The notes: generated by a model not told the origin, from the sequence alone. A DNA stretch of 64,000 bases from Deltaproteobacteria bacterium RIFOXYD12_FULL_56_24 (GCA_001799285.1 MGTD01000018.1:1-64000); one strand, 5' to 3'. Shown: positions 35,150-44,032, numbered from the stretch's first letter. A program made the numbers and translations.

Positions 35150-35593
35150 ATGTCATTACCAAGTTATCGTTCCTGCCGCGGCTTTACCTTGATCGAAATC
35201 ATGGTGGTCGTGGTGATTCTCGGCATCCTGGCGGCGATGATCGTCCCCCGCTTGCTGAGCCGTCCGGACATGGCCAAGGTGACCAAGGCCAAGATTGATA
35301 TAAAAAGCATCGAGGAATCGCTAGGCCTGTTCAAGCTCGACAACGGCTTCTATCCCTCCACCGAGCAGGGACTCAAGGCCTTGGTCACCAAGCCTGAGAC
35401 TGGACGTATTCCTACCGGTTACAGCATCGAAGGGTATCTGAAAAAAGTTCCGGTCGATCCTTGGAACAAGCCGTATATCTATATTTCTCCGGGGGTTAAC
35501 AGCACCGACTTCGACATCATCAGTCACGGTTCCGACAATGAGCCGGGAGGCGAAGGGTTTGCTGCGGATATCAACAGTTGGGAGATCGAGTAG
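35150..35593 (+). CDS. gspG: Major pseudopilin GspG
   Basis: The 147-residue protein has a prepilin leader ending CRGFTLIEIMVVVVILGILA, with cleavage before Phe and Glu at position +5. It also has the calcium-site region typical of GspG (KKVPVDPWNKPYIYISPG, GSDNEPGGEG). The ATG at 35150 is chosen because AGGAG is at 35137-35141; an upstream TTG is less likely. The stop codon lies inside the duplicated 9-bp repeat flanking palindromic element C, so the insertion preserved the reading frame exactly at its end. Confidence 0.94.
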   Translation: MSLPSYRSCRGFTLIEIMVVVVILGILAAMIVPRLLSRPDMAKVTKAKIDIKSIEESLGLFKLDNGFYPSTEQGLKALVTKPETGRIPTGYSIEGYLKKVPVDPWNKPYIYISPGVNSTDFDIISHGSDNEPGGEGFAADINSWEIE

Positions 35594-35595
35594 GC

Positions 35596-35830
35596 GTAAG
35601 CGTTCACCAGGGGCACCCAAATTTCAGATAAACACGGAACTGTAAGCGTTCAGCAGTGCCGCAGATGCGCGTGTCAATTGTCGGCAGAAGTGTCCGACCA
35701 AGAGGCCTGTTCGCTATCCCAGCGAAGCTGGATAAAAGCCCCTAAGCCCGATGCTCGGGCAGGGGCTCTATACATACGGTATGCGGACCAGGCCGATGAC
35801 AAAGCAGATGTGGTGCTGCTGAACGCTTAC
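35596..35830 (+). repeat. Palindromic element copy C (long form)
   Basis: The words are GTAAGCGTTCA (35596-35606), GTAAGCGTTCA (35642-35652) and TGAACGCTTAC (35820-35830). Repeats CGAGTAGGC flank it at 35587-35595 and 35830-35838, 243 bases apart, which is 81 more than the 162 of the standard copies. The extra part, about 35680-35775, carries its own hairpins, including AGCCCCT and AGGGGCT arms (35737-35767). It sits inside the gsp operon between gspG and gspH, and the flanking repeat contains the gspG stop codon. Confidence 0.8.
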
Positions 35831-35849
35831 GAGTAGGCGGGGGTACTTA

Positions 35850-36368
35850 TTGAGATTCAGACATCTTTCTGATCAATCCGGATTTACCCTGATTGAGCTG
35901 GGAGTGGTGGTCACGTTGCTGGCCCTGTTTTCCCTGCTCACCATTCCGTTGTTCGGCGCGACCGGGACCAGCAAAGTGGGTTATTCCGCCCGGCGCTTGA
36001 ACGGCGTGGTCAAATACCTGTTCAACGAGGCTGCTTTGACCGGCAGGGAGCACCGCCTGATTTTCAATCTGGACAGCGGCACCTATCGCGCCCGGATTCT
36101 CCAGGCCGACGGTGAGATCACTGATCTTCCCGGGCTTGGCCGGGAGACCGCACTGTCCGGCAATGTCCGGTTTCGAGATCTGCAGTTGCCGGGTCGGGGC
36201 ACTTTCACCACGGGTGAGGTGACGGTGCGGATTCATCCCTCCGGCTGGCTCGAGGAGACCAGCGTGCATCTTGAGGATGGCAGCGGAAACGCCATGACCC
36301 TCAATTTCATGCCGTTGACCGGAACCGCGGAAATCTTCGAGGGTTACGAGACATCTAGCCGTGGTTAA
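35850..36368 (+). CDS. gspH: Minor pseudopilin GspH
   Basis: The 172-residue pseudopilin has the leader and processing site SGFTLIELGVVVTLLALFSL and a C-terminal GspH-type beta domain (LIFNLDSGTYRARIL). It starts with TTG at 35850; the G-rich run GGCGGGGG six bases upstream is the only ribosome binding site, so initiation may be weak. The gene is separated from gspG by palindromic element C, which supplied this upstream sequence. It is a component of the pseudopilus. Confidence 0.85.
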   Translation: MRFRHLSDQSGFTLIELGVVVTLLALFSLLTIPLFGATGTSKVGYSARRLNGVVKYLFNEAALTGREHRLIFNLDSGTYRARILQADGEITDLPGLGRETALSGNVRFRDLQLPGRGTFTTGEVTVRIHPSGWLEETSVHLEDGSGNAMTLNFMPLTGTAEIFEGYETSSRG

Positions 36369-36420
36369 AAAACAACCTGCTCATTTCGTATGACCAAAAC
36401 GGCACAAGGAGCCGTAAAGG
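36366..36420 (+). repeat. Hairpin repeat, copy 1 (also near 46946-47000)
   Basis: A segment with AAAAACAACCT, a short variable part and a hairpin CGGC-ACAAGGA-GCCG resembles the stretch at 46946-47000 (AAAAACAACCT, GCGGCATAAGGGGCCGC). In both places a palindromic element begins shortly afterwards. Similarity outside these blocks is only moderate, so this is a weak repeat call. Confidence 0.4.
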
Positions 36421-36424
36421 AACG

Positions 36425-36577
36425 ATAATTATCCAGCTCAATGCCGGGAATGAACAAAAACAACCCAAACCGTAACTATCCAGCAGTGCCGTAGCTGCTA
36501 GGCAGAAGCCTGCGAAGTGTGCTGGCGCCCATAAGCAGGCTGATAACAACGCAGATGCGGTGCTGCTGGATAGGTAC
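36425..36577 (+). repeat. Palindromic element copy D
   Basis: The words are ATAATTATCCA (36425-36435), GTAACTATCCA (36472-36482) and TGGATAGGTAC (36567-36577). Repeats AAGGAACGAT flank it at 36417-36426 and 36578-36587, 161 bases apart. The duplicated AAGG is the only ribosome-binding-like sequence before gspI, so the insertion copied the translation start region and left gspI with an intact one. It lies inside the gsp operon and is nearly identical to copy E in its inner part. Confidence 0.85.
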
Positions 36578-36595
36578 AAGGAACGATTAATAATT

Positions 36596-36985
36596 TTGTC
36601 CAAGTTATTTTGTAACGGCTCCGGGCAACGGGCTTTTACCCTGCTGGAGATCATGGTCGCCTTGGCCATTATCAGCATTGCTCTGGTCGCGCTGTTGAGT
36701 CTGGGCAATCGCTCCATTGCGGTACACAGCCGCCTGCAGCATCTGACCCAGGCGACCTTGCTGGCCCAGCAGAAGATGGCGGAGAGCGAACTTAAAGCCC
36801 GCAGCGGCGGCGTGGCGCAATTGAACGAGAGTACCGGGACTTTTGCCGAGCCGTTTGCCGACTACCAATGGCGAATCACTATCAGCAGCACGCCCCTGCC
36901 GGCGGTGCAGATGGTTACGGTGACGGTACTCTGGGGCAAAGAGGAGCGTAATGAGCTTGTCGAAATCACCTCGTTCCTGTTTTGA
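36596..36985 (+). CDS. gspI: Minor pseudopilin GspI
   Basis: The 129-residue protein has the processing site RAFTLLEIMVALAIISIALV and the GspI-type C-terminus. I place the start at TTG 36596, giving a leader MSKLFCNGSGQR of normal length. The frame can be extended upstream into element D (first possible start at 36560), but those residues are repeat-encoded. It overlaps gspJ by 35 bases. With GspJ and GspK it forms the pseudopilus tip. Confidence 0.85.
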   Translation: MSKLFCNGSGQRAFTLLEIMVALAIISIALVALLSLGNRSIAVHSRLQHLTQATLLAQQKMAESELKARSGGVAQLNESTGTFAEPFADYQWRITISSTPLPAVQMVTVTVLWGKEERNELVEITSFLF

Positions 36986-37613
36986 TACTTCGCCGCCCTT
37001 GGGTCAGCGCGGCTTTACCCTGATCGAAGTGCTGGTGGCGGTCAGTATGTTGGCCATCGTTATGACTGCGGTATACGGGATCTTCGGAGGGATAAATTCC
37101 GCCAAGTTGCGCCTGGAACGAGACAGTGCCGATTATCATATGGCCCGTGTAGTTTTCGACCGCCTCGGCCGCGAGCTGCACGGCGCTTATTACCGGAGCG
37201 CTGATCTGACGACCATGTTTCGCGGCGGGGTTAATGACGAGGGCGAATCTTTTTTGGAGCTGACCACTACGGCAGTGTCGCTGTTAAGTGCCACCGGCAG
37301 CGGAATTTCCGAAGTTCGCTATCGCCTGGCCCCGGATCTGGAGGCTGGGGAGGGCCGCCAGGTGTTGCTGCGTGCCGAACGGGCCAGGCAGTCGGCGACT
37401 GGCCCCGTTGATGACCGCATGATGCGGCTGGCGCCGGATGTCACCAGTCTGTCCTTGCGTTTCTTTACCGGCGATAGCTGGCAGGAGAAGTGGGATGCCC
37501 GGCAGAACGGCTTGCCAAAGCTGGTGGAAATTTCCTTGCTGGTCGGCGCTGATAAACAACGGCAGATCCCCTTTACCACGACCTTTGAAATTCCGGATGT
37601 CAGTGTGCAATGA
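36951..37613 (+). CDS. gspJ: Minor pseudopilin GspJ
   Basis: The 220-residue protein has the prepilin site QRGFTLIEVLVAVSMLAIVM at about residues 19-38 and a GspJ-type C-terminal domain (DSADYHMARVVFDRLGRELHGAYY). The ATG at 36951 lies inside gspI; GAGG four bases upstream supports it. The stop overlaps gspK by ATGA (37610-37613). It is a tip pseudopilin. Confidence 0.9.
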   Translation: MSLSKSPRSCFDTSPPLGQRGFTLIEVLVAVSMLAIVMTAVYGIFGGINSAKLRLERDSADYHMARVVFDRLGRELHGAYYRSADLTTMFRGGVNDEGESFLELTTTAVSLLSATGSGISEVRYRLAPDLEAGEGRQVLLRAERARQSATGPVDDRMMRLAPDVTSLSLRFFTGDSWQEKWDARQNGLPKLVEISLLVGADKQRQIPFTTTFEIPDVSVQ

Positions 37614-38623
37614 ACGGATTCGTAGCTGATCACAGGACAGGCGACGATGTTCGGCCTTTCCCCGGATTCAAGACCAACAGGGGAATGGCACTGCTGGTGG
37701 TCCTGGCCATTGTCGCTCTGCTGACCTCGTTACTGACCGAGCTGGCATTTTCCACCCTGGTCGATCTGCGCCTGACCGAAACCTTTCGCGATACCACCCG
37801 GGCCTATTATCTGGCAAGGGGAGGCATCACCGCCGGGCGCATGATCCTCCAGGATGATCGCAACCACTATGACGGCTTGGAAGAACTCTGGAGCCAGGGG
37901 GTCATCAATTACCCGGTCCATGACGGCTTCATCACTGTGCGCATTATCGACCAGGACGGCAAATTGGGGATAAACGCCTTGGTCAGCGGGAATACGCCGG
38001 ACACTTTGATGGTCGATCGCTTCTATCGACTGTTTGTGGCTCTGGAACTCGACGATCTCGCCGACCCGGCCGAGTTGACCGCCAACCTGATCGATTGGCT
38101 GGACAGCGGCAACTCCCCTTACACGCAGATTCTCACCGGTGGTCTTGCCATCCCGGTCTCCGGTGCCGAAGACGCTTATTACCAGGGGCTGTCGCCACCT
38201 TATCCGGTCAAGAACGGCCGTCTGGATACCTTGGACGAACTGTCGTTGATCAAGGGTTTTACCCCGGAAGTCCTGCGCCGGATTTTACCGCATGTCGGCC
38301 TGCATGACCTTCCGGCGGTTAATATCAACACCGCCAGCGGGGCCGTACTCAAAGCCCTTGATCCTCTGGTGGATGAGGCAGTTGCTGCAACCCTGATCGC
38401 TTATCGCCAGGAAACGCCGATTGAGGAGTTGGCACAGCTTGACGGGGTTATTCCTCCCGGAGCCTACAGTGCTATTAAATCCCTCGGCAACCTTGAGCAG
38501 TTGGGCTTGCGGAGTAGACGCTACCGGATTGAGGCTGAAGCTGAGGTTAATGACGGACGGCGACGTCTGCAAGCCGAAGTGGACAAACAGGGAAACAGAT
38601 TGTTATTACTAAAGGTAAACTGA
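37610..38623 (+). CDS. gspK: Minor pseudopilin GspK
   Basis: The 337-residue protein is the largest pseudopilin and caps the pseudopilus. The hydrophobic start is RGMALLVVLAIVALLTSLL, lacking the usual +5 glutamate, as is known for GspK. The alpha-domain blocks VRIIDQDGKLGINAL and AVNINTAS are present. The last codons AAG-GTA-AAC-TGA are exactly the sequence duplicated on both sides of palindromic element E, so the element inserted at the gspK stop without changing the protein. Confidence 0.92.
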   Translation: MNGFVADHRTGDDVRPFPGFKTNRGMALLVVLAIVALLTSLLTELAFSTLVDLRLTETFRDTTRAYYLARGGITAGRMILQDDRNHYDGLEELWSQGVINYPVHDGFITVRIIDQDGKLGINALVSGNTPDTLMVDRFYRLFVALELDDLADPAELTANLIDWLDSGNSPYTQILTGGLAIPVSGAEDAYYQGLSPPYPVKNGRLDTLDELSLIKGFTPEVLRRILPHVGLHDLPAVNINTASGAVLKALDPLVDEAVAATLIAYRQETPIEELAQLDGVIPPGAYSAIKSLGNLEQLGLRSRRYRIEAEAEVNDGRRRLQAEVDKQGNRLLLLKVN

Positions 38624-38772
38624 CTATCCAGCTCAAGGCCGGAAACGAGCATAAACAACCCAAACCGTAACTATCCAGCAGTGCTGTAGCTGCTAGGCAG
38701 AAGCCTGCGACGTGTGCTGGTGCCCATGAACAGGCTGATAACAACGCAGATGCGGTGCTGCTGGATAGTTAC
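38620..38772 (+). repeat. Palindromic element copy E
   Basis: The words are CTGACTATCCA (38620-38630), GTAACTATCCA (38667-38677) and TGGATAGTTAC (38762-38772). A 14-bp direct repeat AAGGTAAACTGACT flanks it at 38612-38625 and 38773-38786 (161 bases apart); it contains the gspK stop codon. The left word overlaps the flanking repeat. It lies between gspK and gspL in one transcript. Confidence 0.87.
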
Positions 38773-38789
38773 AAGGTAAACTGACTGCT

Positions 38790-40184
38790 ATGGCAAAACG
38801 ATTGATAGGCGTCGATATCGGCCGGCACACCCTGCGTCTGGCTGTCCTCACCCACGAACAGGGCGTCCTTTCGGTCGTTTCGGTTCTGGAAATCCCTTAT
38901 GAAGAAACGGCGGCCCAGATGGCCCGGTTGCGGGATACCCTGAACGGCGATTTTCATCTTGGTGACCGGCTGGCTGCCTGCCTGCCCGGAGGTGCTGCCC
39001 TGGTGCGACGGCTGACCTTTCCGTTTCACGACCGGCGGAAAATTGCGACCGCCATTCCTTTTGAACTGGCCGCTCAGCTGCCGGTTGCCTTGGATGACTA
39101 TACTACGGTCATGCAGCCCCCGGTTCGAAACGATGCAGGAGCCACCACCGTCGCCGCTGCGGTCAATACACCCCTGCTGACGGAAACGCTAGCCTCCTTC
39201 GACGCCCTGGGCATCCCCCTGCATATCCTGGACCTGGCACCGTATGCCTACGTCGCCGGTCTCAAAGAATTCCTGGTTGACGGTATTCTGGTTTCCGTCA
39301 TGGAGCAGGGAACCAGTCTGGCCCTGGTTCGCGCCGGCGAGGTGCGCGATTATCGGCAGTTGCCCTTTGGGGTTGAGATAGAGGTGGCCGACCAGGCCCA
39401 GGCGATCCACCGGGAAGCCACGCTTCTGGAGCGCACCCAACAGCCGGGCGGGTTGATTCTGCAATTGATGGGCCCCCTGGCAACCCCGGAGCTGCTGACA
39501 GCTCTCAATGCGCTGCGGGATGAAGTGGAAATTCTCTCCATCGACATCAATGGGCAGACCATCGACGCCCCGTTCCTGCCTGCCGTGGCGCTTGCTCTGC
39601 GGGCGGCGGATACCGGCAAAGCTCAGGCCTTCAACCTGCGCCAGGGCGCCTTCGCCCTGAAAAGCGAATGGGCCGGCCTGCGCAAAAAACTGGTGATGAT
39701 CGCCTGTCTGGCCGGGCTCGCCATGATTACGCTTGGGGTAAGCATGGGGATGCGCTATTACGACAAGCAGCATCAGGTCCGGATCCTGGAACAGCAGATG
39801 ATGGTACTCTACAAGAAGAGCTTTCCAATGGCGGCAACCGTGGTCGATGTCCCCCTGCAGATGAAAAGCGCAATCCGGCAATTGCAGGAGGAATCCGGCA
39901 TCATCGGCTCCGAGCAGCTTTCTTCCCTGCAACTGCTGCGGACCCTCTCCGAGATGCCTAAATCGTTAAGTATCGATGTCGATGAAGTCATCATGGAGCG
40001 CAACGAAGTGCGGATCTCCGGGCGAACTACCACCTTCGAAGAGGTAAATCGCATGGCGGAGACTTTTCGACATTCCCCCCATTTCGAGAAAGTCGAGGTT
40101 GCTGAATCGAAGATGGATCTGGACGGCAAGCGGGTCAGTTATCGTCTGCGCATGATTTTGCGCGGAAAAGGTGGTGCGGCATGA
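38790..40184 (+). CDS. gspL: Type II secretion protein GspL
   Basis: The 464-residue protein has an actin/PilM-like cytoplasmic domain (RLIGVDIGRHTLRLAVL at the start, LAACLPGGAALVRRLTFPFHD), one transmembrane helix at about 306-325 (LVMIACLAGLAMITLGVSMG) and a periplasmic ferredoxin-like end. This matches GspL, which anchors GspE to the membrane and pairs with GspM. The insertion of element E left only a few bases (CTGCT) between the copied stop region and the ATG, and a clear ribosome binding site is limited to AAGG at 38773-38776. Confidence 0.88.
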   Translation: MAKRLIGVDIGRHTLRLAVLTHEQGVLSVVSVLEIPYEETAAQMARLRDTLNGDFHLGDRLAACLPGGAALVRRLTFPFHDRRKIATAIPFELAAQLPVALDDYTTVMQPPVRNDAGATTVAAAVNTPLLTETLASFDALGIPLHILDLAPYAYVAGLKEFLVDGILVSVMEQGTSLALVRAGEVRDYRQLPFGVEIEVADQAQAIHREATLLERTQQPGGLILQLMGPLATPELLTALNALRDEVEILSIDINGQTIDAPFLPAVALALRAADTGKAQAFNLRQGAFALKSEWAGLRKKLVMIACLAGLAMITLGVSMGMRYYDKQHQVRILEQQMMVLYKKSFPMAATVVDVPLQMKSAIRQLQEESGIIGSEQLSSLQLLRTLSEMPKSLSIDVDEVIMERNEVRISGRTTTFEEVNRMAETFRHSPHFEKVEVAESKMDLDGKRVSYRLRMILRGKGGAA

Positions 40185-40705
40185 TAAAAACACTGAATCA
40201 GAATCAACGTTATGCGCTTGCCGGCGGGGCGGCGATCCTCGCTTTGCTGCTGATTATTTTTGGCGTGCTGCTGCCCTTCAACGCCGTCAGCAAACGCCTT
40301 GACAACCGGATCAGCTCCCGCCAGGCGCAAATGAAAGAGGTGCGGCAGCTACAGGCCGACTACCTGGCTCTCAAAAAACAGGTCGGCAAATTACAGCGGG
40401 ATCTGGATCGTCGTGAAGCTACCCCGCCCTTGACTTTTCTGGAACAGACAGCCAGCCAGTTTGGCGGTCGCGAGAATCTTGTCCTGATGCGTCCGCTGCA
40501 ATCTGTTGTGCAAGGGAAACTGCGGATTGAAACCACCGAATTCAAGGTGGAGAGACTCGGCCTGGAGCAGGTTTTGCGGATCTTGCAGGAAATAGAGCAG
40601 GCCAGCCCGCCGATGCGGGTCGATCGGCTGCACCTCAAGCAACGCTTCGACAACGTCGCCCAACTTGATCTGGGCGTTACGGTCAGCGCTACCAGGAGAA
40701 ATTGA
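40181..40705 (+). CDS. gspM: Type II secretion protein GspM
   Basis: The 174-residue protein has a short cytoplasmic tail, one membrane helix (residues 11-32: RYALAGGAAILALLLIIFGV), a coiled-coil (about 40-75) and a ferredoxin-like periplasmic domain. This is the GspM layout. It is translationally coupled to gspL (ATGA, 40181-40184). It stabilises GspL and the assembly platform. Confidence 0.85.
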   Translation: MIKTLNQNQRYALAGGAAILALLLIIFGVLLPFNAVSKRLDNRISSRQAQMKEVRQLQADYLALKKQVGKLQRDLDRREATPPLTFLEQTASQFGGRENLVLMRPLQSVVQGKLRIETTEFKVERLGLEQVLRILQEIEQASPPMRVDRLHLKQRFDNVAQLDLGVTVSATRRN

Positions 40706-41610
40706 TGCAGTTTATGAAACGTTTTCGATTCAAGTCCTCCGCCGAGACCCCGGCCCCCGGGAACCCTCGGACCTCTTTGCGCCTTTATCGTGCGGCCGGA
40801 TTCGGGATCTTTCTGCTCGGCTTGCTGGCTGGCGTTTACCTGGGCTTCCCGGACGAGGTTCTCCGGCAGCGACTGGTCCACGAGCTTGAATCCCGCTTCC
40901 CGGTCAGGGTTGAGCTGGCCGAAGTCGGTCTGCGACCGCTGCTGACCCTGACCGGCGAGAAAGGGGTCATTCGTGATCTTGATGGTTCCGAGGTCATCGG
41001 CAGTATTGAGCGGTTCAGCTTTTCCCCTTTATGGACCAGCTTCTTCACGGGAGATCCCGGGGTTAAGGGCGAATTTTCTTCTGGCAGCGGAGTAATTGCC
41101 TTCAGCTGGCAGCGGAGTGGGCCGCTGCTAATGCACGCCACCGACCTGCCGGTAAACTTCCCCCTGGCTGGAAGTTCGCCGCTGAGCCTTGCCGGCATCC
41201 TCGCCACCGGGCAGATCAGCTCTGTTGCCCACCTGAAAAATACGAGCAAGAGCCTGGTCGATATTACCTTCGAGAAGGCCGTGCTGCAGGGGCTCGAAGC
41301 CTTTAGTGGCGATGCGTCCGGCTTGCGCCTGGGACAGATTTCGTTGCGGATGACCGGTCAGGGGAGTACGTTTACCATCGAGCGGCTGGAAGCGAGCGGG
41401 GGCGATATGGTAATTTCCGGCAAGGGAATCTTTATGCTGGCCACCAAAGATCCACGGAACAGCCGGATCAATCTCGACCTGTCGGTACGTCCAGGCCGCC
41501 AGGAAGACCAGACCATGGCCAATTTTCTTGAACTTGTCGGTCCCCCGTTGCCGGACGGCGGCCGCAAGCTCCACCTGACCGGCACTCTGGCCAACCCCGT
41601 GATCAGGTAG
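40705..41610 (+). CDS. gspN: Type II secretion protein GspN
   Basis: The 301-residue protein has one N-terminal membrane helix (about 32-53) and a periplasmic domain with the GspN pattern (LAEVGLRPLLTLTGEKGVI, FSFSPLWTSFFTGDPG, ending LTGTLANPVIR). The ATG at 40705 overlaps the gspM stop (TGATG), and AGGAG at 40693-40697 is well placed; an upstream TTG is not needed. GspN is a non-universal component, and the match is mostly by position and pattern. Confidence 0.8.
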   Translation: MQFMKRFRFKSSAETPAPGNPRTSLRLYRAAGFGIFLLGLLAGVYLGFPDEVLRQRLVHELESRFPVRVELAEVGLRPLLTLTGEKGVIRDLDGSEVIGSIERFSFSPLWTSFFTGDPGVKGEFSSGSGVIAFSWQRSGPLLMHATDLPVNFPLAGSSPLSLAGILATGQISSVAHLKNTSKSLVDITFEKAVLQGLEAFSGDASGLRLGQISLRMTGQGSTFTIERLEASGGDMVISGKGIFMLATKDPRNSRINLDLSVRPGRQEDQTMANFLELVGPPLPDGGRKLHLTGTLANPVIR

Positions 41611-41621
41611 GCGCTCGGCAG

Positions 41622-43253
41622 ATGTACACCTCCTATTTCGGCCTCAATGAGAGTCCTTTCTCCATCGCGCCTGATCCGCTCTACCTGTACATGAGCGAGC
41701 GCCACCGCGAGGCTTTGGCCCATTTGCAGTACGGGATCAAGAGAGACGGCGGTTTCGTTCTTTTGACCGGCGAGGTCGGAGCCGGCAAGACAACCCTCTG
41801 CCGCAGTCTTCTTGAGCAGCTGCCCGAGGGGGTGGATATTGCCTTCGTCTTCAATCCCAAGGTCAGCGTCATCGAGCTGCTCGAGACCATCTGTGACGAA
41901 CTCCGCATCGACCGGCCTGAACATGGCAGCGTCAAGAAGCTGGTTGACCTGCTGAACGTCTACCTGCTCGAAGCCAATGCGGATGGGCGGAAAACCGTAC
42001 TCTTCATCGACGAGGCACAAAATCTCTCCACCGATGTCCTCGAACAGCTGCGTCTTTTGACCAATCTTGAGACGAACCGCCATAAGCTGCTGCAGATCGT
42101 GCTGCTCGGCCAGCCGGAGTTGCTCTCTATTTTGGACCGGGAGGAAATGCGCCAGTTTTCACAGCGCATTACCGCTCGTTACCATCTTGGCCCGCTTGAT
42201 ATAGCAGAGATAGGCTACTATGTGCATCATCGCCTGGCGATTGCCGGATGCAATCGTTCCCTGTTTCCTGAAATTCTCAACAAGACAATGTGGCAGCTGA
42301 CCGGCGGCATCCCGCGCTTGATCAATCTGGTCTGCGACCGCGCCCTGCTTGGCGCATATACCCTGGACCGCCAGGAGGTCGACAGCCGCATTCTCCGCCA
42401 GGCCGCCCAGGAAGTTCTTGGCAGAATGCCGCACTCCGTAAAGGGGAAGAGGGCTGCGCTGGCAGCCGGTATGGCAGGTCTTGTTTTGTTGCTTTGCGTA
42501 GGCGCTCTCTGGGTCTGGAAGAACCAGCCATCCGCTCCCGAGACTGGCTCTGCCGCGCCGTTTAAGAAACAGATTCTGGGGAAAAATAATCCGGAGGCGG
42601 CCATCCGCTTACCTGAAGGGACAGACGAGAGTTTGCCCAGGAGGTGGCCCATGGATTTCGCCGCTTCCCAGAGCATGGAGAGTGCCTTTGTCGACCTGGC
42701 CGGGTTGTGGGGACTGTCCTACCGGGCTGACCGTACCGATTACTGTTCAGCCGCCATTGAACATGGCCTGGATTGCCTTATCGGCAAGGACAGTCTGGAT
42801 ACGCTGCGGAACATGAACCAACCGGCCATCCTGACTCTCTATGGTGATGATGGCATCCCATTTTATGTGGTTATGGCGGGGCTGACGCACGACCGGGGCC
42901 TTTTCATCGCCGGCGGCAAGCAACACGAGTTAGCCCTTTCGGCCATCGCCTCGCGCTGGTTTGGAGAGTACCTGTTACTCTGGCAGAGACCACCCATAGA
43001 GCGGGGGCTTTTAAAGCCGGGGGGAGAGGGAGCTTCGGTGGAGTGGTTGGCGAAGACCCTGCTGGAACTGAGAATCTATGAAGCAACCGGTCAGGAAGTG
43101 CGCTTGGAGGGGGCACTCCTCGGCGCTTTCAAGCGTTTCCAGCTCAGTAGCGGTTTGACGCCGGATGGCGTTCTCGGGCCGATGACCCTGATCCACCTCA
43201 ATATCGCTCGGAACTTGCCAGGGCCACGGCTTTTCCCGCAAGGAGCCAACTGA
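41622..43253 (+). CDS. ExeA/GspA-like AAA ATPase with peptidoglycan-binding end
   Basis: The 543-residue protein starts YTSYFGLNESPFSIAPDPLYL, the ExeA signature. Walker A GEVGAGKTTLCRSL is near residue 50 and Walker B TVLFIDEAQNLS near 128. A membrane helix lies at about 283-303, and a periplasmic peptidoglycan-binding_1-type domain is near the C-terminus (LLGAFKRFQLSSGLTPDGVLGPMTL). ExeA works with ExeB/GspB to insert the secretin through the cell wall. It begins 11 bases after gspN and touches gspB (GATG). Confidence 0.9.
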   Translation: MYTSYFGLNESPFSIAPDPLYLYMSERHREALAHLQYGIKRDGGFVLLTGEVGAGKTTLCRSLLEQLPEGVDIAFVFNPKVSVIELLETICDELRIDRPEHGSVKKLVDLLNVYLLEANADGRKTVLFIDEAQNLSTDVLEQLRLLTNLETNRHKLLQIVLLGQPELLSILDREEMRQFSQRITARYHLGPLDIAEIGYYVHHRLAIAGCNRSLFPEILNKTMWQLTGGIPRLINLVCDRALLGAYTLDRQEVDSRILRQAAQEVLGRMPHSVKGKRAALAAGMAGLVLLLCVGALWVWKNQPSAPETGSAAPFKKQILGKNNPEAAIRLPEGTDESLPRRWPMDFAASQSMESAFVDLAGLWGLSYRADRTDYCSAAIEHGLDCLIGKDSLDTLRNMNQPAILTLYGDDGIPFYVVMAGLTHDRGLFIAGGKQHELALSAIASRWFGEYLLLWQRPPIERGLLKPGGEGASVEWLAKTLLELRIYEATGQEVRLEGALLGAFKRFQLSSGLTPDGVLGPMTLIHLNIARNLPGPRLFPQGAN

Positions 43254-43927
43254 TGTCCTTCATCCTGGAAGCACTCAAGAAGTCGGAGCAGCAACGGCTC
43301 CAGAAGAACACCCCGAAGCAGGAGGTGCGCCAACGGACTCTTTTCCTCCGGTCGCGCCGCTCAGGCTGGTCCCCTTACTGGCTGGCGGCAGGATTTTTGC
43401 CTCTGCTCCTGCTCTTTGGCTGGTGGTTGTCCGGCAGGATGGAATCAGCCTCGGAAATGTCTCCGACGACGCTTGTCCCTTCTTCCTCTGCCCAGTCCAG
43501 GCAGCCAGAAGCGGCGCCTGTGCCTCGTGATTTTGGTGCCGCTCCGCTCCATCTATCCGAGGACTTACCGATTGAAGTCTCGACCGCCACCTCGACAATG
43601 AATCATGGCAAGGCAACGGATCTTGCGCCAGGAGAAAGGCTTAAATCCGCCGCCCCGATCACGGCAGAGGTCAGCGAACAGCCGGAAGCGCACCCCGGCG
43701 AAAAAGTGGTGCTCTACCTGGACTTGCCCAAGGAGTTGCGCGACCGGATGCCCCGGTTGATCATGAGCATGCACTACCACAGCCCCGACCCGGTGCGTAG
43801 ATTGGTGCGGATCAACGACCGCCTGCTGCACGAGGGGGATTGGTTGAGCGGGGAGCTGCAACTCGAAGAAATTACCCCGACCGGGGCAACACTGAACTTT
43901 CTGGGGAAGTCTTTTATGCTTAGATAG
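43253..43927 (+). CDS. gspB: GspB-like secretin-assembly protein
   Basis: The 224-residue protein begins MSFILEALKKSEQQRLQ, the usual GspB start, and has one membrane helix (about residues 44-62). A Pro/Ser-rich spacer and a C-terminal GspB-type domain (MHYHSPDPVRRLVRINDRLLHEGD) follow. It partners the ExeA-like ATPase in carrying or inserting the secretin. It is the last gene of the operon, and palindromic element G lies 105 bases downstream. Confidence 0.88.
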   Translation: MSFILEALKKSEQQRLQKNTPKQEVRQRTLFLRSRRSGWSPYWLAAGFLPLLLLFGWWLSGRMESASEMSPTTLVPSSSAQSRQPEAAPVPRDFGAAPLHLSEDLPIEVSTATSTMNHGKATDLAPGERLKSAAPITAEVSEQPEAHPGEKVVLYLDLPKELRDRMPRLIMSMHYHSPDPVRRLVRINDRLLHEGDWLSGELQLEEITPTGATLNFLGKSFMLR

Positions 43928-44032
43928 CGGGCATCTTTTTAGGTTGACAAGGGCGCCGCCCATCTACTACAAACAATAAAATTGTGTAAAGAACGAGTAA
44001 AAAAAGCTTAACTGTCCAACTAAGTTTTTTTT

